Of a stretch of DNA of 64,000 bases, positions 1 to 8,275 are shown in pieces. Each line of letters opens with the position of its first letter. The first letter of the stretch is position 1. The notes beneath the pieces were generated by a model, which saw only the letters and a list, made by a program, of their open reading frames with translations, ran no database searches and had not been told where the DNA came from. The position numbers were made by a program, and so were the translations under genes. The stretch comes from Sphingomonas sp. PP-CE-1A-559 (GTDB lineage: Bacteria; Pseudomonadota; Alphaproteobacteria; Sphingomonadales; Sphingomonadaceae). The stretch spans positions 186,001 through 250,000 of the forward strand of contig NZ_SLYA01000003.1 in NCBI RefSeq assembly GCF_004340965.1, read 5' to 3'.

Positions 1-159
1 CGGTGCGAGATCGGAATCGTCGCTGCCGCATGCCGAGAGCAGCGTGGCGCCGCCGATGGCGAGTGCGGAACCGCCGGCGAAGCGGAGGAAGTTACGACGT
101 TCGTTGCGACGGCTGGCGATCGCGTCGAATATTTCCAGCTTGGTATTGAGATCGGTCAT
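1..159 (-). CDS. Tat-exported lipoprotein, N-terminus only (probable ferritin-like protein)
   Basis: Only the first 53 codons are inside the window; the gene runs off the left edge. It starts MTDLNTKLEIFDAIASRR and carries a twin-arginine motif (RRNFLRFAGG), a hydrophobic stretch and a lipobox-like LLSAC followed by GSDDSD, so the product is probably exported folded and lipidated. It lies 49 bases downstream of another Tat-dependent ferritin-like gene on the same strand, and the two N-termini share the pattern acidic residues, SRR/ERR, then RRxFxR/K. I infer a paralogue in a two-gene operon. A ribosome-binding site (AGGGGA) precedes the ATG. The catalytic part is not visible, so the family is an inference from context. 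Confidence 0.6.
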   Translation of the reverse strand, partial: MTDLNTKLEIFDAIASRRNERRNFLRFAGGSALAIGGATLLSACGSDDSDLAP

Positions 160-208
160 TGGGTTAATCCCCTGAATATCGAAGAAGAGCGGGTGATCGG
201 ATGACCGA

Positions 209-1201
209 TCAGCTTGCCGCGATGCTCGTCTTGATGTTGCCGTTCATGCCGTTCGGGTAGAACCCGCCTGCCGACGCCGCACCCTTGTTGAGGTACACGA
301 TGTTGAGCACCTGGCTGGCCGAGCGGCTGAAGGCGACGCCGTTCGCATCGAGCGGAACGATGTTCGACGCGGTGACCGCGGCCTGCGTCGTGCTCAGGTT
401 GATCGGCGTCTGCGAGATGGGCGAGATGCCCTGATCGAGATCGGTCGTACCGTCCAGACTGTCGCGTGCGTTCGAGATCGCGTCCGCCGACTGGCGCAGC
501 GACGGCGTCGCGATGCCCTTGCCATACAGCGTCGTGCGGACGATCGCGGCGTGATACGCCTCGACCGCGAGCAGGCCGGCGGCGGCTTCGAGATAGGCCT
601 TGCTGGTGAGCAGCGGGGCAGCGCCCTTATATGCAGTCACGCCGACGTCTTCGAAGATGAACGCACCGAGCAGGAACGCTTCGTCCGAAGCGTACGGATC
701 GAACGCGGTGCCGGCGGGGACGAGGCCAGCAGCCTGGGCCGCAAGCGAGAACGCGCTGGTCGGCGAGACGCTGACGTCGATCACCGGCTGCGCAACGGCG
801 GCGGAGCCGAGTGCAGTGCGGAGGAACTTGACGTGGGCGATCTCATCCTGCGCGATCTCACGTGCGTACTGACGCACGATCGGGTCGGTGAAGTTGACCT
901 GGCGACCGCCACGAACCGCACCCTGCGTGCTGGTGCCGCTGAGCAGGCTGTTGTCGAGGCCGGTGCCGTAGGCGGCGTAGGAATAGAACTGCGCCTCGAG
1001 ATATTCGAGGTTGAGTGCGAAGTTCAGGACGTCCGCATCGGTAATCGTCTGTGCCGACGCCGACGTGGAGAAGGACAGCGCGGTCGCACCGGCTGCGGTC
1101 ATCGCAGCGGCGCCCAGCGCGGTCTTGAAGAATTCACGTCGCTCGCTGCGGCGTTCCACTCGCGCATCGAGGGCTTCGATCAGGTGCACGCTCTCGGTCA
1201 T
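209..1201 (-). CDS. Tat-exported ferritin-like domain protein
   Basis: 330 residues. The start at 1201 (MTESVHL) is preferred because GGGGAGGA lies just upstream; the open frame extends further up without support. The N-terminus has a twin-arginine signal ([15 protein letters not shown]) ending near ASA-Q, so the mature protein is periplasmic. Residues from about 55 ([20 protein letters not shown]) and the later [14 protein letters not shown] have the E...EIAxxExxH helix pattern of the ferritin-like superfamily (Ferritin_2 type), suggesting a four-helix bundle with a di-iron site. The physiological role of this family is poorly known; stress-related iron or redox functions are usually proposed. 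It is the first gene of a probable two-gene operon with the lipoprotein at the left edge. Confidence 0.8.
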   Translation of the reverse strand: MTESVHLIEALDARVERRSERREFFKTALGAAAMTAAGATALSFSTSASAQTITDADVLNFALNLEYLEAQFYSYAAYGTGLDNSLLSGTSTQGAVRGGRQVNFTDPIVRQYAREIAQDEIAHVKFLRTALGSAAVAQPVIDVSVSPTSAFSLAAQAAGLVPAGTAFDPYASDEAFLLGAFIFEDVGVTAYKGAAPLLTSKAYLEAAAGLLAVEAYHAAIVRTTLYGKGIATPSLRQSADAISNARDSLDGTTDLDQGISPISQTPINLSTTQAAVTASNIVPLDANGVAFSRSASQVLNIVYLNKGAASAGGFYPNGMNGNIKTSIAAS

Positions 1202-1591
1202 ATCAGGGTCCTCCCCTTGCTGTTGCGGACGTCGAAATGCTCTGCGGCAGTCGCGCAACGGGGCATGCCCCGATCGGGTCGATTGCTCGAATCCCGCTCG
1301 TAACGCGCTCAATTACGGACATAAAAAAAGCCGTCCGTGGCGAGGAACGTACGCGGATGAAGAATGGATGCACGGTTCAAGGGGGTGCGATGAAATAAAT
1401 TTCACGATCCGGCAGAGAGGCTTACCTGCTTGCGACGATTGGGGTTTTTGGTGGCGGCTGGGTGCCGGCTTCACCTCTACCTCGTCCTGCGGGTAACGCC
1501 CGGCAGGCCCCTTCTCTCTCCCGACGGTAAAGGGAGCAGAGGTAACGCGTTCGGCGGATCGGGCCGAGCCGGATCCGCCGAAATCGATAGC
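1202..1591. other. Intergenic stretch, 390 bases
   Basis: Between the ferritin-like gene (transcribed leftward from 1201) and mipA (ending at 1592). It should hold the promoter of the ferritin-like pair and the 3' end of the mipA transcript. I see a 6-base inverted repeat (1315-1320 with 1333-1338) around a run of A, a hairpin next to the mipA stop, and no credible coding sequence or recognisable sigma-factor site. Confidence 0.4.
1552..1580 (-). terminator. Hairpin after mipA
   Basis: A 9-base perfect stem (1552-1560 with 1572-1580) around an 11-base loop begins 11 bases beyond the mipA stop codon. There is no T-run after it on the minus strand, so it may be a transcript 3'-end stabiliser rather than a classical intrinsic terminator. 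Confidence 0.4.
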
Positions 1592-2455
1592 TTAGAACGT
1601 GTAGGTCAGGCCGAGGGCGTAGAGCCACTGGTCCGCATCGCCGACGTCGGCGACGATCGGCGTGTTCTTGTACTTGCCGAGCATGCGACCGTAGAGGACG
1701 CCGGCACCGACGCCGAAGCCGTGGCGCAGATCGCCCGAGAGGCTCTGCACGACGAACAGCGAGGCGTTCGCGCGACGGAAGCCGCTGTCGTTGATGTCGT
1801 AGGTGCGCAGGCCGCTGTTCAGCGAACCGATCGGCGTCACGGCCGCGTAGGTGCGGCCGAAGCCGTTGCCGGCATAATCCGCCGACACGCCGAGCGAGAC
1901 GAGCGTGCGGACCGACAGCGGCGTCGTGTAGTTCACCTGCGGGGTGATGACGTAGCTGTCATAGGTGCCCGAGACGTCGTGGACGTACGCGACGCGCGCG
2001 GTGATCGTGTCGTAGTCGCTGGTGATGACGCCGGTCTTGCCGATGCCGACATAGCCGCCGAGCTCATACGCGGTATCGATCTTGCCGAGCGCGCGGACCT
2101 GGCGGTTGTCGATGTCGCCGGTGCGATCGCGGCGGATGCCGCCGATCACGCCGACTTCGTAGTTGATGCCGACTTCGCCCGTGTTCGGGATCAGGTTGAA
2201 ATAGAGCTGCGTGCCGCGGAGGAAGAAGTCATGCCCGCGCACCGTGCCGACGATCGCGCCGGCGGGGGTGAAGGAATTGCTGTCCGCACCTTCGTAATCG
2301 GGCATCGACACCGCGCCGACCGCTATGGTGATACGGTTGTTATCGCGAGGGTCGGTGATCGTTGGCGACGGGTTCGGATCGGTCTGGGCGAGCGCCGGGG
2401 TGGCGGTTGCCAGCACCGCGATTGCGGCAGACATGAGAAGGGTGAATGCGCGCAA
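1592..2455 (-). CDS. mipA: MipA/OmpV family outer-membrane protein
   Basis: 287 residues with a clean Sec signal peptide (MRAFTLLMSAAIAVLATA, cleavage after ALA). The mature chain alternates in the manner of an outer-membrane beta-barrel and ends in an aromatic residue (LGLTYTF), the usual C-terminal signature for BAM-mediated insertion. The MPDYEGAD segment near residue 50 and GxxxxRxGxDxDNRQVRALG-like motif around residues 110-125 are typical of the family. MipA in E. coli scaffolds murein enzymes; other members are barrel proteins of uncertain role. A DUF2141 gene lies 69 bases upstream on the same strand, and the two may be co-transcribed. Confidence 0.85.
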   Translation of the reverse strand: MRAFTLLMSAAIAVLATATPALAQTDPNPSPTITDPRDNNRITIAVGAVSMPDYEGADSNSFTPAGAIVGTVRGHDFFLRGTQLYFNLIPNTGEVGINYEVGVIGGIRRDRTGDIDNRQVRALGKIDTAYELGGYVGIGKTGVITSDYDTITARVAYVHDVSGTYDSYVITPQVNYTTPLSVRTLVSLGVSADYAGNGFGRTYAAVTPIGSLNSGLRTYDINDSGFRRANASLFVVQSLSGDLRHGFGVGAGVLYGRMLGKYKNTPIVADVGDADQWLYALGLTYTF

Positions 2456-2524
2456 GGAAATGCTCCGGAGAAAAAGGTTCCACGTCGCAACGCGGTAAAA
2501 CCGTTTTCGGTCCGCTGCGATCGG

Positions 2525-2959
2525 TCAGAAGATGTAACGCATTTTTACCTGTTGCATTTCGGCATCACCGGCAAGCATGAACCGGGCGGCATCGAAACGC
2601 GGCGGGCCGAAGCGTACGGCGGCATTGCGCGAGAAACCATAGCCCTCGCGCGGGATGCCGGCGATCGTGTCGAGCTTCGCATTGCTGTTCTCGTCATGGA
2701 TGATCGCGAGCGCATAGCCGCGCTGCGGCAGGCCCGAAAAGCTGGTGGCGTGGACGCTGGCGGGCAGCGTTCGCGTCAGTGCCTTGGCATCGTCGACGCA
2801 GGCGGGGAAATTATCGGGGTCCGCGGTGAGGCAGATCCGGATCATCCCCTTCGACGAGCGGAGATTGTCGACCTGAACGTCGAGCCGCGTGACGGGCGCG
2901 GCCGCCGACAGCATCGCCCACGTCGTTGCTGCCGCCACGACGAACAGCCGCTTTCGCAT
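2525..2959 (-). CDS. DUF2141 domain periplasmic protein
   Basis: 144 residues from the MRKRLFVVAAATTWAML start, chosen because it gives a standard signal peptide; an in-frame ATG at 3031 would add 24 residues before it. The mature part follows the DUF2141 pattern: a beta-strand start (LDVQVDNLRSSKGMIRICL), then LPQRGYALAIIHDENSNAKLD and GIPREGYGFSRNA, the most conserved block of the family. DUF2141 proteins are small secreted beta-sandwich proteins of unknown function. It lies directly upstream of mipA on the same strand. Confidence 0.75.
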   Translation of the reverse strand: MRKRLFVVAAATTWAMLSAAAPVTRLDVQVDNLRSSKGMIRICLTADPDNFPACVDDAKALTRTLPASVHATSFSGLPQRGYALAIIHDENSNAKLDTIAGIPREGYGFSRNAAVRFGPPRFDAARFMLAGDAEMQQVKMRYIF

Positions 2960-3366
2960 GCGCGCTGGCAAGATCGCCGCGCTGCCTGTCGGTGCCGCAG
3001 AGCCGATCCCAAAATCGGAAATAGAGGCCATAGTTGCACCCGTGTCGTTCGTGATGTCGCCGATGATGGCTCGCCGTGATCAGCCAGCCGCCCCATGCGC
3101 CCCGCCACATGAACCGGGGGAAAACCTCCCCACCTCATGCGATGGTTACCCCATAGCCGTCGTGATCGTCAGTACCAGACCCGGCGCGCCGATGTTGATC
3201 GGAATCAACCGCACCAGTAGCGGAATTACCACAGCGCCGGTGATCACCCCGATCGGATCGCCTCGATCGGATCGCCGCGATCGGATCGCCGCGATCGGAT
3301 CGCCCCGACAAAGGGGGGGCCGCAAGACGTCGTCGCAGGTGCGTGATAGTCGCAGGCGATTACAGC
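2960..3366. other. Intergenic stretch with tandem repeat and a possible gene remnant
   Basis: The DUF2141 promoter should lie here. The stretch also contains the GATC-rich tandem repeat at 3251-3306. On the minus strand, 3146-3250 encodes a very hydrophobic peptide of about 34 residues (VITGAVVIPLLVRLIPINIG and on) that begins right beside the repeat and ends in a stop. It looks like the end of a small membrane protein whose upstream part has been replaced by the repeat, but it may be chance. Confidence 0.3.
3251..3306. repeat. Tandem repeat, four 14-base units
   Basis: Four consecutive copies of GATCGGATCGCCNC (units at 3251, 3265, 3279 and 3293; the last three bases vary as CTC, CGC, CGC, CCC). 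Every unit carries two GATC tetramers, giving eight closely spaced GATC sites. The spacing is exact, so it is likely a slippage-prone minisatellite. Confidence 0.8.
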
Positions 3367-3723
3367 ATGATGGAGACGTCGATGGTTCTGCTCGCGTCGA
3401 TCCTGACCGTGACCGGGTATTCCGGTATGCCCCCCGCGACCCGTGCAGGGTTCGAGGCGTTGGGGCGGCGTACCGACAGGCTGTGCCCGGCACGCCGTGT
3501 ACGGACGATTACCCCCGGCGACCTCGATTATCTCCAGGACGGGTTCGAGCGGAGCCTGTCGCGGCTGGACCGCGCGCGGCTGGCTGCCGTCAATACCGCG
3601 GACCGGCGTTGCGCCCACCGCGACGGGCTGGCGTGCCAGACCTCGGCGACGATGGGCGCGATGCAGACGACCCGGCTCGTGCCCCGGTTCGCCGGCTATG
3701 TCTGCGCACACCGGGTGCCCTGA
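3367..3723 (+). CDS. Hypothetical small exported protein
   Basis: 118 residues from the ATG at 3367 (a second ATG follows at once; no strong ribosome-binding site is seen). The N-terminus (METSMVLLASILTVTGYSG) is hydrophobic enough for a short signal peptide. The remainder has five cysteines and ends CAHRVP. I do not recognise a family. It is followed 79 bases later by the GH127 gene on the same strand. Codon use looks normal for the replicon, which supports a real gene, but the evidence is modest. Confidence 0.45.
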   Translation: MMETSMVLLASILTVTGYSGMPPATRAGFEALGRRTDRLCPARRVRTITPGDLDYLQDGFERSLSRLDRARLAAVNTADRRCAHRDGLACQTSATMGAMQTTRLVPRFAGYVCAHRVP

Positions 3724-3802
3724 CTCTCGATATCCTGCCTCTTTCGCCCGGATGACACGCCTGCTACTCAGACAAATAATGAGAGCATAAGAGGGTGTCG
3801 TT

Positions 3803-5764
3803 ATGGTCGAGCTGTGCCGCGGGGGCCAATCCCGCCGGAAATTCCTGACGGGTGTCGCGACCGGTGCGCTGACCGCGGGCACCCTGTCGATCGGTCCGCA
3901 GGCGTTTGCGTTCGTGCCGCAAGGTGCGGTGCCGGCGACGGTGCCGACCGCAAAGTTGCAGGCGTTCGATTTGGCCGACGTCACGCTTGGCGAGGGGCCG
4001 TTCCTGCATGCGCAGCGCAAGACCGAGGCGTATCTGCTCACGCTGCAACCCGACCGGATGCTCCACAATTTCCGCGTCAATGCCGGGCTGGCACCGAAAG
4101 CACCGGTCTATGGCGGTTGGGAATCGGATCCGCTGTGGGCGGACATCAATTGCCACGGGCATACGCTGGGGCATTATCTGTCCGCGTGTGCGCTGGCCTA
4201 TCGATCGACCGGCGACCGGCGGTTCAAGGCGCGAATCGACCATATCGCGCGCGAACTGGCAGCGTGCCAGGCGGCGTCGGGGACCGGGCTGGTCTGCGCG
4301 TTCCCCGACGGGCCGGCGCTGGTGGCGGCGCATCTGCGCGGCGATCCGATCACCGGCGTGCCGTGGTACACGCTGCACAAGGTGTATGCGGGCCTGCGCG
4401 ATGCGACGCTGCTGGCGGACAGCGACACGGCGCGTGCCGTGCTGCTGCGGCTGGCGGACTGGGCGGTGGTCGCGAGCCGTCCGCTGAGCGACGCGCAGTT
4501 CGAGACCATGCTGGATACCGAGCATGGCGGCATGAACGAGGTGTTCGCCGACCTCTACACGATGACCGGGACCGCCGAGTATCGCACGATGGCGGAGCGG
4601 TTCTCACACAAGGCGATCCTTGCGCCACTGGCCAAGAGCCGCGACCATCTCGACGGGCTGCATGCCAATACGCAGGTGCCGAAGATCATCGGCTTCCAGC
4701 GGGTGTGGGAGGTGACGGGGAAGCCCGAATACCGCGATGCGTCCGAATTCTTCTGGAAGACGGTGGCGCTGACGCGGTCGTTTGCGACCGGCGGGCACGG
4801 CGACAACGAGCATTTCTTTCCGGTCGCCGATTTCGCCGAGCACGTCCTGTCGGCGAAGGGATCGGAGACGTGTTGCCAGCACAACATGCTGAAGTTGACG
4901 CGGGCGCTGTTCCTGCACGATCCGCAGGCGGGCTATGCCGATTATTACGAGCGGACGCTGTATAACGGAATTCTCGCGTCGCAGGACCCGGACAGCGGCA
5001 TGGCGACGTACTTCCAGGGTGCGCGGCCGGGCTACATGAAGCTGTATCACACGCCCGAGAACTCGTTCTGGTGCTGCACCGGCACGGGGATGGAGAACCA
5101 CGTCAAATACCGCGACTCGATCTATTTCCACGACGACCGTGCGCTGTACGTGAACCTGTTCGTGCCCTCCGCCGTGCGGTGGAAGGACAAGGACGCGGTG
5201 TTGACGCAGGTGACGGCGTTCCCCGATGCGGCGACGACGACGCTGCGCTGGACGTTGAAGCGACCGGCCGAGCTGACGCTGAAGCTGCGTCACCCAGGGT
5301 GGAGCCGGACCGCGGTGGTGCTGGTGAACGGGGTCGAGGCGGTGCGGTCGACCAGTCCGGGGCGGTATCTGGAATTGGCGCGGGGGTGGCGCGACGGCGA
5401 TACGGTGGAACTGCGGCTGGATATGCGCGCCGGGGTCGAGCGATCGCCGGCCGCACCGGATATCGTTGCGTTCACTTACGGGCCGCTGGTGATGGCGGGG
5501 AGCTTCGGGCGCGATGGCCTGGCGCCGGGATCGGACATCATCGTCAACGAGCGCAAATATGGCGAGTATAACGCCGCGCCGTTCACGCCGCCGACGCTGG
5601 CGGGCGATCCCGACACGATCGCGCGGGGGATGCGGGCGGGGGAGCGGCCGCTGGAGTTCACAATTGCCGCGGCGGACCGGCAGCCGGTGCGGATGGTGCC
5701 GTATTTCCGCGTCGCGCATGAGCGGTATGCGACCTATTGGCCGATCGCGCCGGGATTGGCTTAG
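3803..5764 (+). CDS. Tat-exported GH127-family glycosidase (beta-L-arabinofuranosidase type)
   Basis: 653 residues with a twin-arginine signal (SRRKFLTGVATGALTAG) ending near AFA. The rest is a DUF1680/GH127 alpha/alpha-barrel plus beta-sandwich. The zinc-thiolate catalytic site typical of the family is visible: Glu355-x-Cys357 in GSETCCQHN and the adjacent pair Cys424-Cys425 in SFWCCTGTGMENH. Known members (Bifidobacterium HypBA1) are retaining beta-L-arabinofuranosidases using a cysteine nucleophile. The substrate here is not predictable beyond plant-type arabinose glycans. The ATG is preceded by AGAGGG. The gene stands alone, without obvious transport or sugar-catabolic neighbours. Confidence 0.88.
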   Translation: MVELCRGGQSRRKFLTGVATGALTAGTLSIGPQAFAFVPQGAVPATVPTAKLQAFDLADVTLGEGPFLHAQRKTEAYLLTLQPDRMLHNFRVNAGLAPKAPVYGGWESDPLWADINCHGHTLGHYLSACALAYRSTGDRRFKARIDHIARELAACQAASGTGLVCAFPDGPALVAAHLRGDPITGVPWYTLHKVYAGLRDATLLADSDTARAVLLRLADWAVVASRPLSDAQFETMLDTEHGGMNEVFADLYTMTGTAEYRTMAERFSHKAILAPLAKSRDHLDGLHANTQVPKIIGFQRVWEVTGKPEYRDASEFFWKTVALTRSFATGGHGDNEHFFPVADFAEHVLSAKGSETCCQHNMLKLTRALFLHDPQAGYADYYERTLYNGILASQDPDSGMATYFQGARPGYMKLYHTPENSFWCCTGTGMENHVKYRDSIYFHDDRALYVNLFVPSAVRWKDKDAVLTQVTAFPDAATTTLRWTLKRPAELTLKLRHPGWSRTAVVLVNGVEAVRSTSPGRYLELARGWRDGDTVELRLDMRAGVERSPAAPDIVAFTYGPLVMAGSFGRDGLAPGSDIIVNERKYGEYNAAPFTPPTLAGDPDTIARGMRAGERPLEFTIAAADRQPVRMVPYFRVAHERYATYWPIAPGLA

Positions 5765-5881
5765 GTCGGGCGGTGTATTTCCGCACGTCCGATGCGGTTG
5801 CGATAGCCTCTATGCAGTGCGGCGAAACCTGATAGCCTCGCCCTCCAGAGCAGGATGACCTGCCAATACGGAGAGAGATGC

Positions 5882-6082
5882 ATGGCACATCAAAACGCCG
5901 CGCGCGGGGATACCGGCACGAATACCAGCGCCAATTCCGGCAAGGATCACAAGAGCCTGATCTATGTGATCGCGGGGAGTATATTGGCGCTCGGGCTGGT
6001 GTTGATGGCGTTCTACGATCGGGCGGGCGATCCCATGCCGATCGCGTCGGTGCAGACTCCGGTGGTTACTGCGCAGAAATAG
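5882..6082 (+). CDS. Small single-span membrane protein
   Basis: 66 residues starting at the ATG behind GGAGAG. The N-terminal 25 residues are polar (MAHQNAARGDTGTNTSANSG), followed by one clear membrane helix (SLIYVIAGSILALGLVLMAF) and a short C-terminal tail. The 3' end overlaps the convergent acetyltransferase gene by 17 bases. Small proteins of this build are common in sphingomonads, but I cannot assign a function. Confidence 0.6.
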   Translation: MAHQNAARGDTGTNTSANSGKDHKSLIYVIAGSILALGLVLMAFYDRAGDPMPIASVQTPVVTAQK

Positions 6083-6620
6083 CGCCGGGACTTTGCGACG
6101 CCGCGGCTCGGTCGAAGATCAGGATCGGCGCGTCTCGGTAGGTCCCCGTGGTGCGCAGGCGGTAGCCTAGCCGTTCCGCGAGGCGGATCGAGGGGGCGTT
6201 GGCGGGGTCTATTATGCAGGTCGTCGTGGGGATGCGCGCGTCGGTCCAGGCGAGGATTGCTGCGAGCGCTTCGGAAGCGTAGCCTTTGCCTTGCGCGTCG
6301 CCGGCTAGCGTCCAGCCTATTTCTGGAGCCGCGTCGATCGGGGGCTCGATGGCTCTGCGTGCTTCGATCAGGCCGAGTTCGCCGATGAGGTGGCCTGTGG
6401 CGGTGGCTCGGGCGATCCAGCTGCCGTAGCCGAACAGCGTCCATTGGCCGACCGAGCGGAGGAGGCGGATCCAGACCTCCTCGCGCGATCGGGGCTGGCC
6501 GCCGATGGTCGTGTAGACGCGCGGGTCGGTCCACATTGTGGCGCAGTCTTCGAGGTCGGTGGCGGCGTGGGCGGTTAGGGTTAGCCGGGCTGTAGTTAGC
6601 GTGGGGGCGGATGTGGGCAT
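6066..6620 (-). CDS. GNAT-family N-acetyltransferase (RimJ/RimL type)
   Basis: 184 residues. It begins with the TxRLxLxxH/A pattern (TLTTARLTLTAHAATDLEDC) and has the acetyl-CoA-binding motif A region EIGWTLAGDAQGKGYASEAL, followed by NAPSIRLAERLGYRLR, the standard C-terminal GNAT element. The subfamily (Acetyltransf_3) acetylates protein N-termini, antibiotics or small amines; the substrate is unknown. Its 3' end overlaps the small membrane-protein gene on the other strand. Confidence 0.82.
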   Translation of the reverse strand: MPTSAPTLTTARLTLTAHAATDLEDCATMWTDPRVYTTIGGQPRSREEVWIRLLRSVGQWTLFGYGSWIARATATGHLIGELGLIEARRAIEPPIDAAPEIGWTLAGDAQGKGYASEALAAILAWTDARIPTTTCIIDPANAPSIRLAERLGYRLRTTGTYRDAPILIFDRAAASQSPGAISAQ

Positions 6621-6670
6621 TCGTGCTGTCTAAGAGCGATCTTGGTGGAAGGGTATCCGTCGCCGCGCAC

Positions 6671-6823
6671 TCTCCCCTCCCTGGAAGGGAGGGGTCGTGG
6701 GTGGGTTGGCCCGCTTGAGCCGCTGGCGTTCCGGTTTGCGGAGGCCAGTCCACCCTTAGATACGCGCGTTCGAACTTGTGGAAGCCGACCCACCCCCAGC
6801 CCCTCCCTTCCAGGGAGGGGGGC
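6671..6823. repeat. Family A paired-arm palindromic element
   Basis: Two arms (6671-6709 and 6785-6823), each containing a local hairpin of the type CCTCCCTGGAAGGGAGGGG, are also reverse complements of each other across a 75-base spacer. A second copy with the same arms lies at 29623-29732. It is non-coding, between the acetyltransferase and crtY. Confidence 0.8.
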
Positions 6824-6878
6824 AGGTTGGGCTTTTCCTCTTCGTACGGTTCACACAGTTCAGGCATCGCGATGCTCA

Positions 6879-7002
6879 ATCCTCCCCCGCCAGGGGGAGG
6901 TGTCGCCGGAGGTGACGGAGGGGGCGGATGCGGAACGGAGGTTTCCCTTTCCTCCCCCTCCGTCTGGCGAGGGCCAGCCACCTCCCCCTGGCGGGGGAGG
7001 AT
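6879..7002. repeat. Family B paired-arm palindromic element
   Basis: About 124 bases. Each end carries CTCCCCCGCCAGGGGGAGG or its complement, and the interior has a conserved GGTGACGGAGGGGG segment matched by its complement CCCCCTCCGTCTGGC. Near-identical copies lie at 26226-26350, 52046-52170 and 62729-62852, so this is a dispersed element, not a local terminator. It precedes crtY by about 100 bases. Confidence 0.85.
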
Positions 7003-7108
7003 ACTAAGAGAGCCACTCCCCCCCTGCCCCGGCAACGCAGGTTGTCTTCGCGGGCGATTGGTTCGGAAAGGTTGTTTTCGTGTCCCCCGCTTTGCGCTAG
7101 TCGGAGGC

Positions 7109-8275
7109 ATGGCATCGACGATCTCCTGCGACGTTGCGATCGTTGGCGCGGGTTTGGCCGGCGGGATGATAGCGCTGGCGTTGAAAGCAAAGCATCCGGC
7201 GCTCGACGTGCGGCTGATCGACGCTGCGCGAGTCGTCGGCGGCAATCACCTCTGGTCGTTCTTCGGGAGCGACGTGGCGCAAGGTGATCGCTGGATCGTC
7301 GCGCCGCTCGTGGTGCATGCCTGGCGTGGGTACGACGTGCGGTTTCCGGCGCACGAACGGACGATCGATGCGACCTATTATTCGATCGAGAGCACGCGGC
7401 TTGATCGCGAAGTGCGCCGCGTGCTGCCGCCGCATGCTTTGATGCTGGGGCGGAAGGTGTCGGGGGCGAGTGCGACGGCTGTCGTGCTGGCGGATGGCGA
7501 CCGGATCGAGGCGACCGGCGTGATCGATGCGCGGGGGGCGGGCGATCTGTCGCTGCTCGATCTCGCTTGGCAGAAGTTTCTCGGGCGCGAACTGGCGTTG
7601 AGCGTGCCGCACGAGGCGCCAAAGCCGATGGTGATGGACGCCACGATACCGCAGATCGACGGGTATCGGTTCGTCTACTGCCTGCCGTTCGCCGCGGATC
7701 GGATGTTCGTCGAGGACACCTATTATAGCGACACGTCCGATCTCGATATTCCTGTGCTCGGCGCGCGGATCGACGACTATGTCACGGCGCGTGGCTGGTC
7801 GGTCGAGAGCGTCGTGCGCGAGGAGTCGGGCGTGCTGCCGGTCGCGATGGGAGGCGATTTCGAGGCGTATTGGCGGTCGGGCGGCGCTCGGGTGGCCAAG
7901 GCCGGCATGCGCGCGGGGATGTTTCATCCGACCACGGGGTACTCGCTGCCCGATGCGGTGCGGACCGCGGCGATGCTTGCAGGGCTCAGCGATTTCACGG
8001 GCGCGAAACTCCACGATGCGACGCATGCTATGGCGCAGGCGACTTGGAAAAGCCGGGGCTTCTACCGGATGCTCGACACGATGTTGTTCCGCGCCGCCGA
8101 GCCGGAGGAACGCTACCGCATCCTCGAGCGCTTCTACCGCCTCTCACCCTCGCTCATCGGCCGTTTCTACGCCGGACGCTCGACGCTTTCCGACAAGGCG
8201 CGCGTTCTGACCGGCAAGCCCCCCGTCCCCATCGTGCGCGCCGTCCGCGCCATCGCAGGCAGTATGTCATCATGA
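7109..8275 (+). CDS. crtY: Lycopene beta-cyclase
   Basis: 388 residues from the ATG at 7109; GGAGG lies only one base upstream, which is unusually close. The N-terminus is a Rossmann FAD/NAD-binding motif (VAIVGAGLAGGMIAL). Family blocks NHLWSFF, PQIDGYRFVYCLPF, FVEDTYYSD and MFHPTTGYSLPDAV match bacterial CrtY. The enzyme converts the psi ends of lycopene into beta rings, giving beta-carotene at the inner membrane, a precursor of the hydroxylated xanthophylls of sphingomonads. The stop overlaps the crtI start (ATGA), so the two are translationally coupled. The hydroxylases (crtZ, crtG) are not in this window. Confidence 0.93.
   Translation: MASTISCDVAIVGAGLAGGMIALALKAKHPALDVRLIDAARVVGGNHLWSFFGSDVAQGDRWIVAPLVVHAWRGYDVRFPAHERTIDATYYSIESTRLDREVRRVLPPHALMLGRKVSGASATAVVLADGDRIEATGVIDARGAGDLSLLDLAWQKFLGRELALSVPHEAPKPMVMDATIPQIDGYRFVYCLPFAADRMFVEDTYYSDTSDLDIPVLGARIDDYVTARGWSVESVVREESGVLPVAMGGDFEAYWRSGGARVAKAGMRAGMFHPTTGYSLPDAVRTAAMLAGLSDFTGAKLHDATHAMAQATWKSRGFYRMLDTMLFRAAEPEERYRILERFYRLSPSLIGRFYAGRSTLSDKARVLTGKPPVPIVRAVRAIAGSMSS

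Noticed and set aside
3251-3306. CRISPR-like array
   Set aside because: The units are 14 bases with no spacers between them and no cas genes occur in the window; it is a plain tandem repeat.
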